Translations under genes and position numbers: made by a program
From: Ruminiclostridium sp.
GTDB lineage: Bacteria > Bacillota > Clostridia > Oscillospirales > Ruminococcaceae
Assembly (NCBI GenBank): GCA_017942025.1
Contig: JAGAVH010000041.1
Coordinates: 1 to 64,000, forward strand
Direction of reading: 5' to 3'
DNA: 64,000 nt
In this document: positions 27,628 through 35,736 of the stretch, in pieces
Numbering within the stretch: position 1 is the stretch's first letter
How the letters are laid out: each line of letters starts with the position of its first letter
Notes under the pieces: generated by a model
Told to the model about the DNA's origin: nothing
What the model saw: only the letters and a program-made list of their open reading frames with translations
The model's database searches: none

Positions 27628-27656
27628 AGTTTAACACATGTAATCGTTATCGTCAA
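27628..27656 (-). promoter_or_regulatory. Sigma-A promoter of the GH3 gene with possible LacI-type operator
   Basis: On the minus strand TTGACG, a 17-base spacer and TAAACT precede the GH3 gene by about 52 bases. The spacer contains GATAACGATTAC, an imperfect palindrome around a central CG of the kind LacI-family sugar regulators bind. The operator is a guess. Confidence 0.6.
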
Positions 27657-27708
27657 TAGGCGGAATGAAAGAAGATAGAAATTTACTATTTTAAAAATAT
27701 ATTGTACA

Positions 27709-27734
27709 AATTGAAATTTGAACGCGTGGCGTTC
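27709..27734. repeat. Solo MITE-end-like sequence with hairpin
   Basis: AATTGAAATTTG followed by the hairpin GAACGC-GTG-GCGTTC repeats the outer end of the element at 27814-28119. It may be the remnant of an older insertion. Confidence 0.45.
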
Positions 27735-27813
27735 AATCCAAATTCCGCCTTTTTATATCAGGTATCTATATGAAGATAGCGAAACGGCGGTTTCACACGT
27801 TGGTTGTATTTCA

Positions 27814-28119
27814 AATTGAAATTTGACGCTCCGCTCGGGTTATTGTAGCCCCAATCCCCCTGACCCCCTTTCCCCTGAGGAAAGGGGGAAAATAGAGGGG
27901 CTACCGCCCCTTGTGACCCTTTGGGGCTACGCCCCAAGCCCCGTGCAATACAGGGTTTGCAACCCTTTTATTAAATTTGAATTGCACAAGATTTTAAAGG
28001 GGGGAAATGTAGGGGGCGGCCTCCCGGACGCCCCGCCGCCGAAGGCGGAATTGGGAGCGGCAGCAGTATGAAATACTGCGGCGCCCTTTAGGGCAATGGC
28101 ACGCCGTCAAATTTCAATT
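27814..28119. mobile_element. MITE-like element with 15-bp terminal inverted repeats
   Basis: AATTGAAATTTGACG (27814-27828) and its exact inverse (28105-28119) bound a 306-bp segment that is far richer in G and C than its surroundings. Inside are G/C runs (CCCCCTGACCCCC, AAAGGGGGAAAA), and hairpins such as GCCCTTTAGGGC. There is no plausible gene in it. The size, inverted ends and lack of coding fit a non-autonomous transposable element. Together with flanking sequence it accounts for most of the 647-base gene-free gap. Confidence 0.7.
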
Positions 28120-28130
28120 CAACAACAAAA

Positions 28131-28155
28131 AAGGCGTTCATTGAACGCCTTTTAA
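28131..28155. terminator. Intrinsic terminator after the lipoprotein gene
   Basis: AAGGCGTTCA and TGAACGCCTT form a 10-bp stem flanked by A-run and T-run, so it could work in both directions. It lies 70 bases past the lipoprotein stop codon. Confidence 0.7.
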
Positions 28156-28222
28156 AACCTATTAACCGCCCAAGGCGATTGGTCTGCAACTTTTCTCAAA
28201 ACACTCCGGAAAGCAAACCGCT

Positions 28223-28621
28223 TTAAGCTGTGACAGATAAAATTTTTCCGCTGGTACTGTAGCTTCTTTCCAGAAACTCCTTCAGTTCTTCCCTGCTATC
28301 AATAATCGTATCCCCGACTTTATACCCGTCCTCTGTTTTGATTATATCTGTGTCGCCACCTACAGTTCTTACTTTCACAGCCTTGTTTGTATCAAGTCTG
28401 CCAAGCAGATCATCGACGGAGATACTTTCCGTACCTTCGAGAAATTCGCTCTTGTGCTTGTCGCAAAGATCAATATCCACAGAGCCAATAATCATTCTGT
28501 TTCCTTCTCCCGATATAAGCTTATCAGCGCCGCAATGATTACAATAAAAGCCCTGATTACAAGCGGTAAGCATACCAAGGCAAAGCAAGGAAATAAGCAC
28601 AAAGCTTAGTCTCTTTTTCAT
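28223..28621 (-). CDS. Small lipoprotein with CxxC motif
   Basis: This 132-aa protein starts with a lipoprotein signal peptide (MKKRLSFVLISLLCLGMLTAC, lipobox LTAC, Cys about residue 21). Directly after it comes FYCNHCGADK, a zinc-ribbon-like CxxC, and a later LCDKHKSEF, suggesting a metal site. The rest is a small charged domain with repeated -DIIKTEDGYKVGDTIIDS- type strands. Family not recognised. It would be anchored on the outer face of the membrane. It follows the nucleotidyltransferase gene by 15 bases. Confidence 0.7.
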   Translation of the reverse strand: MKKRLSFVLISLLCLGMLTACNQGFYCNHCGADKLISGEGNRMIIGSVDIDLCDKHKSEFLEGTESISVDDLLGRLDTNKAVKVRTVGGDTDIIKTEDGYKVGDTIIDSREELKEFLERSYSTSGKILSVTA

Positions 28622-28636
28622 AAGAATACCTCCAGT

Positions 28637-29422
28637 TTAACTAAAGTCCTTTTCCGTTTGTTCATAGAAGAACTTGTTCAGCATATCCCAGCTTTTACGT
28701 TCGTCGGGGATATCCTTCGCAATTTCTTCAAACCTGATTACAGCCTCATCAAGAAAATCATCTATCTCCTTTATCGGCTTTATAATGCCCTTTTCAGGCA
28801 TATTCATCTTTATATCAAGTAGTCGGTTCACAGACGGCTTCAGATATTCAGGCAGTACTGCCCTTGCCAGCTCGTCAAAAAGTACCGGTGGCGGAGTCTG
28901 TTTTTCGTACATCCACATACACGCCAAGACAGGTCTTAAGGCGTAGAAATACTTTTTCGGTATCACCTCTTCACCCTGAAGGAATACTTTTATATTTTTC
29001 TTCGCCATACCGAGATAGTGGCACATACCCTTTTTTACCGAAAAATATTCCTTCATAAGAGGAGCCAGCTTATTTTTGAAATCTGCATCGTAATAGCATA
29101 TCGGTGAGCCGAGCCATTCAAAGAGAGTCGGGTTTGAGCAGTAAAGAAGTCTTAATGTCTTATCAAGATCCCACCCGTTCACGTCCCAGGTATCGTCGAT
29201 AGGCAATTCTATCACGTCACGTTGTTCATTCAGTTGCAGATAATCACGTCTGCGGCGTTTGTAGATAAAACGTACGTCATAGTCGCTATCGGGAGAAGCA
29301 AAGCCCCATGCCCTGCTACCTGATTCTACTGCATATAATATCTTTATATTTTCATTCTTTTCTATTTCCTTCAGCTTTTCCGGAACAAGGATATTCATTT
29401 CCTGCTGTGTAATGTGTCTCAC
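28637..29422 (-). CDS. Nucleotidyltransferase-superfamily protein (RlaP/YcgL type)
   Basis: This 261-aa protein has the polymerase-beta nucleotidyltransferase motif of PF10127: ESGSRAWGFASPDSDYDVRFIY (residues about 33-54), giving GS plus DxD metal ligands, followed by the typical RRRRDYLQLNEQRDVIE strand. The family includes RlaP from RNA repair clusters and phage or host proteins of unknown substrate. No RNA ligase or Rtc gene is adjacent here, so the substrate is open. The start is supported by AAAGAGGTGAGAC just upstream. Confidence 0.85.
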   Translation of the reverse strand: MRHITQQEMNILVPEKLKEIEKNENIKILYAVESGSRAWGFASPDSDYDVRFIYKRRRRDYLQLNEQRDVIELPIDDTWDVNGWDLDKTLRLLYCSNPTLFEWLGSPICYYDADFKNKLAPLMKEYFSVKKGMCHYLGMAKKNIKVFLQGEEVIPKKYFYALRPVLACMWMYEKQTPPPVLFDELARAVLPEYLKPSVNRLLDIKMNMPEKGIIKPIKEIDDFLDEAVIRFEEIAKDIPDERKSWDMLNKFFYEQTEKDFS

Positions 29423-29507
29423 CTCTTTTTTATCCGTTTGTGGTTATTATATCATAAAAAATAACGTTGTGCAAGGAAAACCTTAATCTGATTACCTATC
29501 AGATAAA

Positions 29508-29533
29508 ACCGCCCACGATTTTTCGTGGGCGGT
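29508..29533. terminator. Intrinsic terminator after the 92-aa gene
   Basis: ACCGCCCACGA and CGTGGGCGGT form a GC-rich stem with a T5 loop between two minus-strand genes, ending the ABC/Gld-like operon. Confidence 0.8.
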
Positions 29534-29545
29534 CTTCTTAATTTA

Positions 29546-29824
29546 TCAGTTATACTTTTCAAGCCAGATGCTTGCAACGTCGAGAGCCTCGTAGAGGCTT
29601 CCTCTTTCACTGGTCTTTGCAATAAGCTCAGTTACAGGTACTGTGGGGTCTGTGTGCATGAGCTGAACTCTTGTCTTGTCTGCAATTTCAAGGTCCTTTA
29701 CCTTATGTGTAGATAAGATTGTCAGCATAGCTACAAACTTATCAGACATATTGCCGAAATAAAGCTCGTTACCTTTTCTGACAAGGGGAAATCCCTTATA
29801 GCTGAAAAATTCCTGCTGTGTCAT
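29546..29824 (-). CDS. Conserved small hypothetical protein
   Basis: This 92-aa protein starts MTQQEFFSYKGFPLVRKGNE and contains LYFGNMSDKFVAMLTI and a helical C-terminus (EALDVASIWLEKYN). It has no membrane segment. GGAGGTTATAT immediately before 29824 fixes the start; an upstream in-frame ATG at 29845 is rejected. It is the last gene downstream of the Gld-like ABC genes, 85 bases after the DUF4340 gene. I have seen no functional motif. Confidence 0.7.
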   Translation of the reverse strand: MTQQEFFSYKGFPLVRKGNELYFGNMSDKFVAMLTILSTHKVKDLEIADKTRVQLMHTDPTVPVTELIAKTSERGSLYEALDVASIWLEKYN

Positions 29825-29909
29825 ATATAACCTCCACCGCCGCACAAACGGTGTATAAAAGCTCCGATCCCTGTGCGCTTATTTAGGTCGGATTTTAAGA
29901 AATGCCGTA

Positions 29910-31391
29910 TCAGAAATCCATATAGATTTCTCCGCCGTTAAGTAATGCTTCAAGATTCTGCATAAGTCTTGTGCCGTACATCTGGCGTACCTTATATCTT
30001 ACATCTCCGTTTACAACAATTATGCAGGTTCTGTCCTGCTCAGAGGAATAGAATTCTACTACATCCTCACCCTCGTCATCCTCACGATAATCATAGGTGA
30101 AACCACCTATAAACTTATTATCGGGAGTAAGGGGATCGTTATAGATTTCCTCGGCATATGCGGATAAAAGATACTGATAGAAGCTTGTGAACTTAGCTCT
30201 TTCAACGGTTTTTCCGTTGTGTTCAATGTGGTTTTTATCTGCGTCGCCGATTATCTTGAACTCGTATTCCTTACCCTCAGCATCCTTTACTGTTACATCA
30301 TCTACATAATAAATGTAGGGAGTAAGGAAAAGTCTGTAGAGAATATCCTCAGGCTGTATTGTAAGCCAGGGCAGACTGTCGGGAGCAAATACATATATTG
30401 CATCCCTGCCTGAAAGCATACCATAATAGCCTATTACGGTTTTTGATTCCTTGCCTGTTTCTTCGTCCTTTTCGGTATGATAGAGCGCATCGCCTATATA
30501 GAGCTTGGTAACTTCCTTTTCGTTCTTTACCATTGTAACTGTGCATGAGGGAGAATCAATACCGTACTTCTTCTTATCCTCATCTGTAGGCTTTACAGCT
30601 ACTGCATCAATAGCGGAAAGCTCGAACATACCATAAACGATATCCATATCCGCCTCGTCATCTGCAAGAACGTTGTTGTGGCTTGACATTGCATAGCCTA
30701 CATAAACTGAAACGAATTCCTTGTCGGTCTGTTCGGGGAGCTTATCAAGAACTAAATCCTTGTCAAAATCAGGTCTTTCGATACGAACACGGTCTACTGA
30801 GTCATTCTGTGAATCGTATGCCGGCATAAAGCCTGAAAGCTGAACATAGTCAAGCTCTTCTGTGAAGGCAAATTTAAGCTTGCTATCGGATACCAGATAT
30901 ACAGCATTGCTGTCCTCCGTCTTGAAGTACCAGGCATTTTCACCCAGGTTCTTCATACCGATCACGCACTTTACAGGCTCAAACTTATCATCCTTGAAGG
31001 TCATTGAAATGGTTGCCGTAGGCTCGTTGAAGCCGTACTTTGCGAGGTCCTGTGCATCGTCCTCCACCTTCATTTTGGCTTCGATTACGCCTGCATCCTC
31101 CATTGTACCGCCATAAGCTGTGTTATTTGCCAATTCTGTGGGGATGCCGTCTGTACCCCACTTTTCACTGCCTAAACGGTCAATAGTGAACTCGTCTGTT
31201 TCATTCTTTATTGTAAGGGAAAGGATATCATCCTTTTTGTAGGAGAATACCGATACCTTTTTCGACTCCTCGGAGGATGTGCCGCTTGTGGTATTATCCA
31301 CCGGATTTGTCAGCACCAGTGCAAGGGTTGCGGCACCGAGTACCGCAATTCCTGCCGCCGAGGCTATAAGAATTTTTGCATTCTTTTTCAT
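29910..31391 (-). CDS. DUF4340 membrane-anchored protein of a Gld-like ABC system
   Basis: This 493-aa protein has an N-terminal membrane anchor (residues about 7-28, ILIASAAGIAVLGAATLALVL). Repeated beta-rich DUF4340 segments follow (KKDDILSLTIKNETDEFTIDRLGSEKW; WFKTEDSNAVYLVSDS), so most of it lies outside the cytoplasm. DUF4340 genes typically follow gldG-like genes. It starts 17 bases after the GldG-like stop and is likely co-translated with it. The role is unknown but probably as an extracellular part of the ABC complex. Confidence 0.8.
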   Translation of the reverse strand: MKKNAKILIASAAGIAVLGAATLALVLTNPVDNTTSGTSSEESKKVSVFSYKKDDILSLTIKNETDEFTIDRLGSEKWGTDGIPTELANNTAYGGTMEDAGVIEAKMKVEDDAQDLAKYGFNEPTATISMTFKDDKFEPVKCVIGMKNLGENAWYFKTEDSNAVYLVSDSKLKFAFTEELDYVQLSGFMPAYDSQNDSVDRVRIERPDFDKDLVLDKLPEQTDKEFVSVYVGYAMSSHNNVLADDEADMDIVYGMFELSAIDAVAVKPTDEDKKKYGIDSPSCTVTMVKNEKEVTKLYIGDALYHTEKDEETGKESKTVIGYYGMLSGRDAIYVFAPDSLPWLTIQPEDILYRLFLTPYIYYVDDVTVKDAEGKEYEFKIIGDADKNHIEHNGKTVERAKFTSFYQYLLSAYAEEIYNDPLTPDNKFIGGFTYDYREDDEGEDVVEFYSSEQDRTCIIVVNGDVRYKVRQMYGTRLMQNLEALLNGGEIYMDF

Positions 31392-31408
31392 TTATTATCC
31401 TCTTAATA

Positions 31409-32995
31409 TTACTTGTGGATTCTTCTTGCCCAGATAATTATACCTGCAATAATAAGTGCAAGGGGAAGAATTACTATAAAAATAACTACGAGAGTTGTTT
31501 TCTGTGCTTCTGTAATTTCGTATGTGGTTGACTGGTATGACTTGGGGGTAAGTGTAATGCCCTCTTCCTTATCACAGCTTACGTTGAAAACATTCATAAT
31601 AAACTGTGCGTTGTTTACCTGAGGTGATGTAAGGAAGGATACGTTTAAAAGCTCCATACCGCCAATGGCAAATATACGGCTTGATACAGGGGTAATACCA
31701 CCCTCGAATCTCGTCTTTGCTGACTGTACAACTACGCCGTATGACTTCTTTTCGTCGTTTTCACCGGGCTCCCAGTTATCACCTGCATCCTGAGGCTTGA
31801 TAACAGCGCCTGCCTGAGTGGAAAGAAGAATCTGAGTCTGCATATTGCCGTAGCCCTCCCACTTGGGGATTACTGCTCCCATATTATCGCCATGGATAGG
31901 AGAATCGTTTGTAAGAGCATCGAAATCTGTGCTTTCAAGCTTTAACACCTGATAGGTTCTTCTTGTCTGATAAGCATACTTGTCATCAGTCTGATAGAGC
32001 AGTCCCTTTTCTACCTTCAGTCCCCAGTCGTCAAGAAGTCCGTCGATATTGGGAGATTCGCCAAGCTTGGGATTTGAAGCATAAACAAAGTTCTTGCCGA
32101 ACTTACCGTTATTGTCAAGCCATGTATCAATCTTGTTGATTACTTCAACAGAATAATCCTTGGTAGGACCGAAGCTGAGCACAAAGGTGTAATCCTCAGC
32201 AATCTTGTCGGTAAGTGTGATGTCTATTTCTTCTACAATATAGCTGTTCATCTTGAGAAGCTCTTCAAGCACCTGGTTCTTTGTTTCTCCATAGCCTGTA
32301 AGTACAGCTACCTTGATGGGGTTCTTATCAGAAACGTTCATAATAGCAGATACAGTTGCCTGCTCGCAGTTTGCCTCTACCTTGTCTATCTGATAGTAGC
32401 CGTACTGTAAATACTGCTGGTTATAGGTGATAGAAAGGAAGTCGTCCTGGCTTAATACCTTTACACGCTTTGTGCTTTTGCTTTCTACAACTATTTCGCC
32501 ACTGGAGATAGTTTCCTTATAGTTTGCCTGGAAGCCCGGATTTGCGATGATATCCACATATTTAAGTGTTATTCTGTCGTTGCAGTTTGCAATCTTCTTC
32601 AGAATTTCGTTTGTCTGATAGAAATACTCGCCTGCGCCTGAGAATTCATTCTCATCGCTTGTTACTGTGATAACTATATCGTCATCAAGCTTTGAAAGAA
32701 ACTCTATAGAGCTGTTTTCGATGGTATAGAGTCCGGAATCGGTAAGGTCTGCCTGTACCGAGAATCTTTCGCCGAGTAAGGTGATTACTACATTTATAAG
32801 TACCACCATAGCAATGCAGATAACTGTGAATAATACGGATAATCCACCGTACTTCAGCTTCTTGTTCTTGAAGGGGTTGAGAGTTTTCTTGCTCTTAGGC
32901 TTTTTTTCTGCCTTTACAGCCTGTTCAGTTTTTGTTTCTGCGTTTTCTTTCTTTTCAGCTTCTTTTGAAATATTGTTTTTTTCGTTTTTACTCAT
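31409..32995 (-). CDS. GldG-like ABC transporter auxiliary protein
   Basis: This 528-aa protein has a charged Lys/Glu-rich cytoplasmic N-terminus (residues 1-45), a TM helix (about 50-75), a large external domain of the ABC_transp_aux (GldG) type with ADLTDSGLYTIENSSIEFLSKLDDDI and KVAVLTGYGETKNQVLEELL, and a C-terminal TM helix (TLVVIFIVILPLALIIAGIII) before a short basic tail. In Bacteroidetes GldG works with GldA and GldF in gliding; relatives here are uncharacterised exporters. Gene order ATPase-permease-GldG-DUF4340 is intact. Confidence 0.87.
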   Translation of the reverse strand: MSKNEKNNISKEAEKKENAETKTEQAVKAEKKPKSKKTLNPFKNKKLKYGGLSVLFTVICIAMVVLINVVITLLGERFSVQADLTDSGLYTIENSSIEFLSKLDDDIVITVTSDENEFSGAGEYFYQTNEILKKIANCNDRITLKYVDIIANPGFQANYKETISSGEIVVESKSTKRVKVLSQDDFLSITYNQQYLQYGYYQIDKVEANCEQATVSAIMNVSDKNPIKVAVLTGYGETKNQVLEELLKMNSYIVEEIDITLTDKIAEDYTFVLSFGPTKDYSVEVINKIDTWLDNNGKFGKNFVYASNPKLGESPNIDGLLDDWGLKVEKGLLYQTDDKYAYQTRRTYQVLKLESTDFDALTNDSPIHGDNMGAVIPKWEGYGNMQTQILLSTQAGAVIKPQDAGDNWEPGENDEKKSYGVVVQSAKTRFEGGITPVSSRIFAIGGMELLNVSFLTSPQVNNAQFIMNVFNVSCDKEEGITLTPKSYQSTTYEITEAQKTTLVVIFIVILPLALIIAGIIIWARRIHK

Positions 32996-33016
32996 TGTGC
33001 TACTCCTTTCCTTGAA

Positions 33017-33721
33017 TTACGCCCAGCGCTTTTTCTCAAGCACTCTGACGGTGAGGAATAAGAATATAAAGGTTACGCTTAAAAAGAAGATAACACTTGA
33101 TAAACTGAATATTCCGCTTGTGATTTCTGCATATCTTGAATAGATTGAGATACTTCCGAGAATTGTTCTCACAATACCTGTAGGTACCATTCCGATAAGG
33201 GTATCAAGAAGGAGTACCATGAGGTTTATAAAGAAGCTTCCTATTGCCGCTATCATCTGGTTTTCTGTAAGTGCGGAAATGAAAAGTCCGCCTGATACGA
33301 AGATACCGCCAAGCAGCAGGATACCTAATGTGTTGCCCCATATAGGAAGCCAGGAAACCTTTGCGAAGGTTGACATTACAAAGCCATATACCGGCATTAC
33401 CGCAACGCCTGCCGCAAAGATAGCGTATGCGGCTAAGAATTTGCCCATAACTATGCTGAAAAGGCTTATGGGTGCTGTTAAGGTCAGCTGGTCTGTCTTC
33501 TGTTTCTTATCCTCTGATAAAAGTCTCATTGTAAGTAAGGGTACAAATACCATAAGTACAATAAACATCAGAAGAAATACATTTGACATATCTGTTGTTC
33601 CCATTTCAAGGGAGAACATCCAGAAGAATACGCCTGAAAAGGCATAAAAGATAGCAAGGAACACATATCCTAAAGGAGATGTGAAATATGCTCTCAGTTC
33701 TCTTTTAAATATTGCAAGCAT
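33017..33721 (-). CDS. ABC-2 type permease (GldF-like)
   Basis: This 234-aa membrane protein has six predicted helices and begins MLAIFKRELRAYFTSPLGYVFLAI, the typical start of GldF/NosY-type ABC-2 permeases. The segment MRLLSEDKKQKTDQLTLTAPIS is the cytoplasmic coupling region common to the family. It lies 18 bases after the ATPase gene and 21 before the GldG-like gene, and with them would form a complete exporter. Substrate unknown. Confidence 0.88.
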   Translation of the reverse strand: MLAIFKRELRAYFTSPLGYVFLAIFYAFSGVFFWMFSLEMGTTDMSNVFLLMFIVLMVFVPLLTMRLLSEDKKQKTDQLTLTAPISLFSIVMGKFLAAYAIFAAGVAVMPVYGFVMSTFAKVSWLPIWGNTLGILLLGGIFVSGGLFISALTENQMIAAIGSFFINLMVLLLDTLIGMVPTGIVRTILGSISIYSRYAEITSGIFSLSSVIFFLSVTFIFLFLTVRVLEKKRWA

Positions 33722-33739
33722 TCTGTTTCTCCTTTCTGA

Positions 33740-34720
33740 TTACTTTTTCTTGCTCTTTTTGTTTTCATCGTCTATGTTGCCATAGATATCGCCGGTGGTT
33801 ATCTTTAAGAATATCTCTTCAAGAGTAAGCTCGCTGGACTTCATCATAAGTAAGGGATAGTTTCTTGACGCAAGACGTTTTGAAACCTCTCGTCTGATGT
33901 CGTTACCCTCTTTTGCATTAAGGTAGAACTCACTTACGCCCGGCTCTATATTTTCTCTGTTTATGCGTACATCCTGCATATTGGGGATGGTTGATAACAG
34001 CTTTCTGATTTCGGCAGGGTTGCCCTCTGCTCTTACAATAAGCTTGTGATCTCCCGAAAGATTCTGTACAAGCTTATCGGATGTATCGTTGGCTACAAGC
34101 TTACCGCGGTTGATGATTACTATTCTGTCGCATACCGCCTGAACTTCAGGGAGAATGTGGCTTGATAAAATAACCGTGTGATTTTTACCAAGCTTCTTGA
34201 TAAGAGAACGTATTTCAATTATCTGCTTGGGGTCAAGACCTACTGTAGGCTCGTCAAGGATTAGCACGGGAGGATTGCCGACAAGTGCCTGAGCAAGACC
34301 TACACGCTGCTTATAACCCTTTGAAAGGTTCTTGATAACACGGTTCTTTACCTCTGTTATCTTTACAAGCTCGCATATCTCACCTAAGTGGGACTTAATC
34401 GGAAGCTTGCACTTTTTGAGGCTGTAAACAAACTTTAAATATTCCATTACAGTCATATCAAGATAAAGAGGAGGCTGTTCGGGAAGATAGCCGATAAGCT
34501 TCTTAGCTTTTACAGGATCCTCAAGAATATCGATACCGTTTATGAGCGCCTGTCCCTCTGTACTGGAAAGGTAGCCTGTAAGGATATTCATTGTTGTCGA
34601 TTTGCCGGCGCCGTTAGGACCTAAGAAGCCGAGTATCTCACCGTCTTCTGCTGCAAAGGATACACTATCTACTGCAGTTTTTGAGCCGTAGCGCTTTGTT
34701 AGATTTTTAACTTCGATCAT
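33740..34720 (-). CDS. ABC transporter ATP-binding protein (GldA-like)
   Basis: This 326-aa ATPase has Walker A GPNGAGKST (residues about 34-42), Q-loop around YLPEQPPLY, the signature LSKGYKQRVGLAQALV, Walker B VLILDEPTVGLDP and the H-loop SSHILPEV, so it should be active. The C-terminal extension (about residues 215-326) carries the RAEGNPAEIRKLLSTI domain found in GldA-type exporters. First gene of the exporter operon, with a strong promoter upstream. Confidence 0.9.
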   Translation of the reverse strand: MIEVKNLTKRYGSKTAVDSVSFAAEDGEILGFLGPNGAGKSTTMNILTGYLSSTEGQALINGIDILEDPVKAKKLIGYLPEQPPLYLDMTVMEYLKFVYSLKKCKLPIKSHLGEICELVKITEVKNRVIKNLSKGYKQRVGLAQALVGNPPVLILDEPTVGLDPKQIIEIRSLIKKLGKNHTVILSSHILPEVQAVCDRIVIINRGKLVANDTSDKLVQNLSGDHKLIVRAEGNPAEIRKLLSTIPNMQDVRINRENIEPGVSEFYLNAKEGNDIRREVSKRLASRNYPLLMMKSSELTLEEIFLKITTGDIYGNIDDENKKSKKK

Positions 34721-34759
34721 TTAACTGCTCCTTGAATTAAGGTTCTGCCCATACCGGGC

Positions 34760-34788
34760 ATTTTATCCTTATAAGTTTAAACTGTCAA
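34760..34788 (-). promoter_or_regulatory. Sigma-A promoter of the Gld-like ABC operon
   Basis: On the minus strand TTGACA, a 17-base spacer and TAAAAT precede the ATPase start by about 40 bases. A small hairpin GCCC-GGTAT-GGGC follows in the untranslated leader. Confidence 0.75.
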
Positions 34789-34816
34789 GGTGAAACCTAT
34801 GTGACAGTAAGGTGTT

Positions 34817-35707
34817 TTATTGCTGTGCTGTAATCTTATCCCTGTGAAGCTGTTCTTTAAGAGCTTCGATATCATCGAACTTTCTTTCGGGACGGATAAA
34901 CGACAGCAGACTAACCTTTATTTTCTGCCCGTATAAATCTCCCTCATAACCCAGTATGTGAGTTTCTGCAAGAGGTTTATTCTTATAATTAACTGTGGGC
35001 TTTACTCCTATATTTGTAATAGAATGATAAACCCTGTCACCTATAAAGGTGATGCTTTTATATGCGCCGAAAAGAGGTGTAACCATATTTTCGGGATATA
35101 TCTGATTTATTGTGGGATAGCCGAGAGTTCTGCCGAGTCGGTTTCCGCTTACAACCTCCTCAAATATCGAGAACTCATAACCTAAAAGCTTGTTTGCTTT
35201 TTCTATCTCTCCGGTTTTTATGAGATTCTTTATAACGGTGGAATGTACTATGCAACCGTCGCTGCTGAAGGGAGGGATTATTATAACATCTATTCCGTGC
35301 TTTTCGCAGATTTTTCTGAAGCCTGCGGCGTCACAGCCTGCTCCTGCTCCGAGTCTGAAATCAAAACCATACACTACAAGCTTTGCGTTCATTATCTTAA
35401 TGAGAATCTTTGCTACAAAATCCTCGCCTGTGTAGTTTTTTACCGTATCAAAATCGGGAGAATAGATATATTCCACACCTGCCATATCAAGAAGGCTCAG
35501 CTTCATATCGTTTGAAAGCAGATTTTCTATCTTTTCTCTTTTCGGCAGTGCGGTGTCGCTGTGAAAGGTGAACATAGCAGAGTGAAGTCCCTCTTTATGA
35601 AAGGTTTCCAGCACCACCTGAATATGTCCTAAATGAAGCCCGTCAAAAAAGCCCAGAGCAACTGCCGTAGGAGGTAGCGGTATTAAATTTTCGGTAATAT
35701 CTATCAA
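34817..35707 (-). CDS. ribF: Bifunctional riboflavin kinase/FAD synthetase RibF
   Basis: This roughly 296-aa protein has an N-terminal FAD synthetase (nucleotidyltransferase) domain with ALGFFDGLHLGHIQV and a C-terminal flavokinase domain with GNRLGRTLGYPTINQI and LFGAYKSITFIGDRVYHSITNIGVKPT. It turns riboflavin into FMN and FAD. A TTG start at 35707 with AAGAGG 5 bases upstream is preferred; a TTG at 35725 is also open. It is the last gene of the rimP-to-ribF operon, 29 bases after truB. Confidence 0.93.
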   Translation of the reverse strand: MIDITENLIPLPPTAVALGFFDGLHLGHIQVVLETFHKEGLHSAMFTFHSDTALPKREKIENLLSNDMKLSLLDMAGVEYIYSPDFDTVKNYTGEDFVAKILIKIMNAKLVVYGFDFRLGAGAGCDAAGFRKICEKHGIDVIIIPPFSSDGCIVHSTVIKNLIKTGEIEKANKLLGYEFSIFEEVVSGNRLGRTLGYPTINQIYPENMVTPLFGAYKSITFIGDRVYHSITNIGVKPTVNYKNKPLAETHILGYEGDLYGQKIKVSLLSFIRPERKFDDIEALKEQLHRDKITAQQ

Positions 35708-35736
35708 TGCTCTGCCTCTTTTCAAAAAGCTTTAAA

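Noticed and set aside
27823..28071. 82-aa open frame
   Set aside because: It lies inside the GC-rich MITE and translates to Pro/Gly/Ala-rich low complexity without a start signal.
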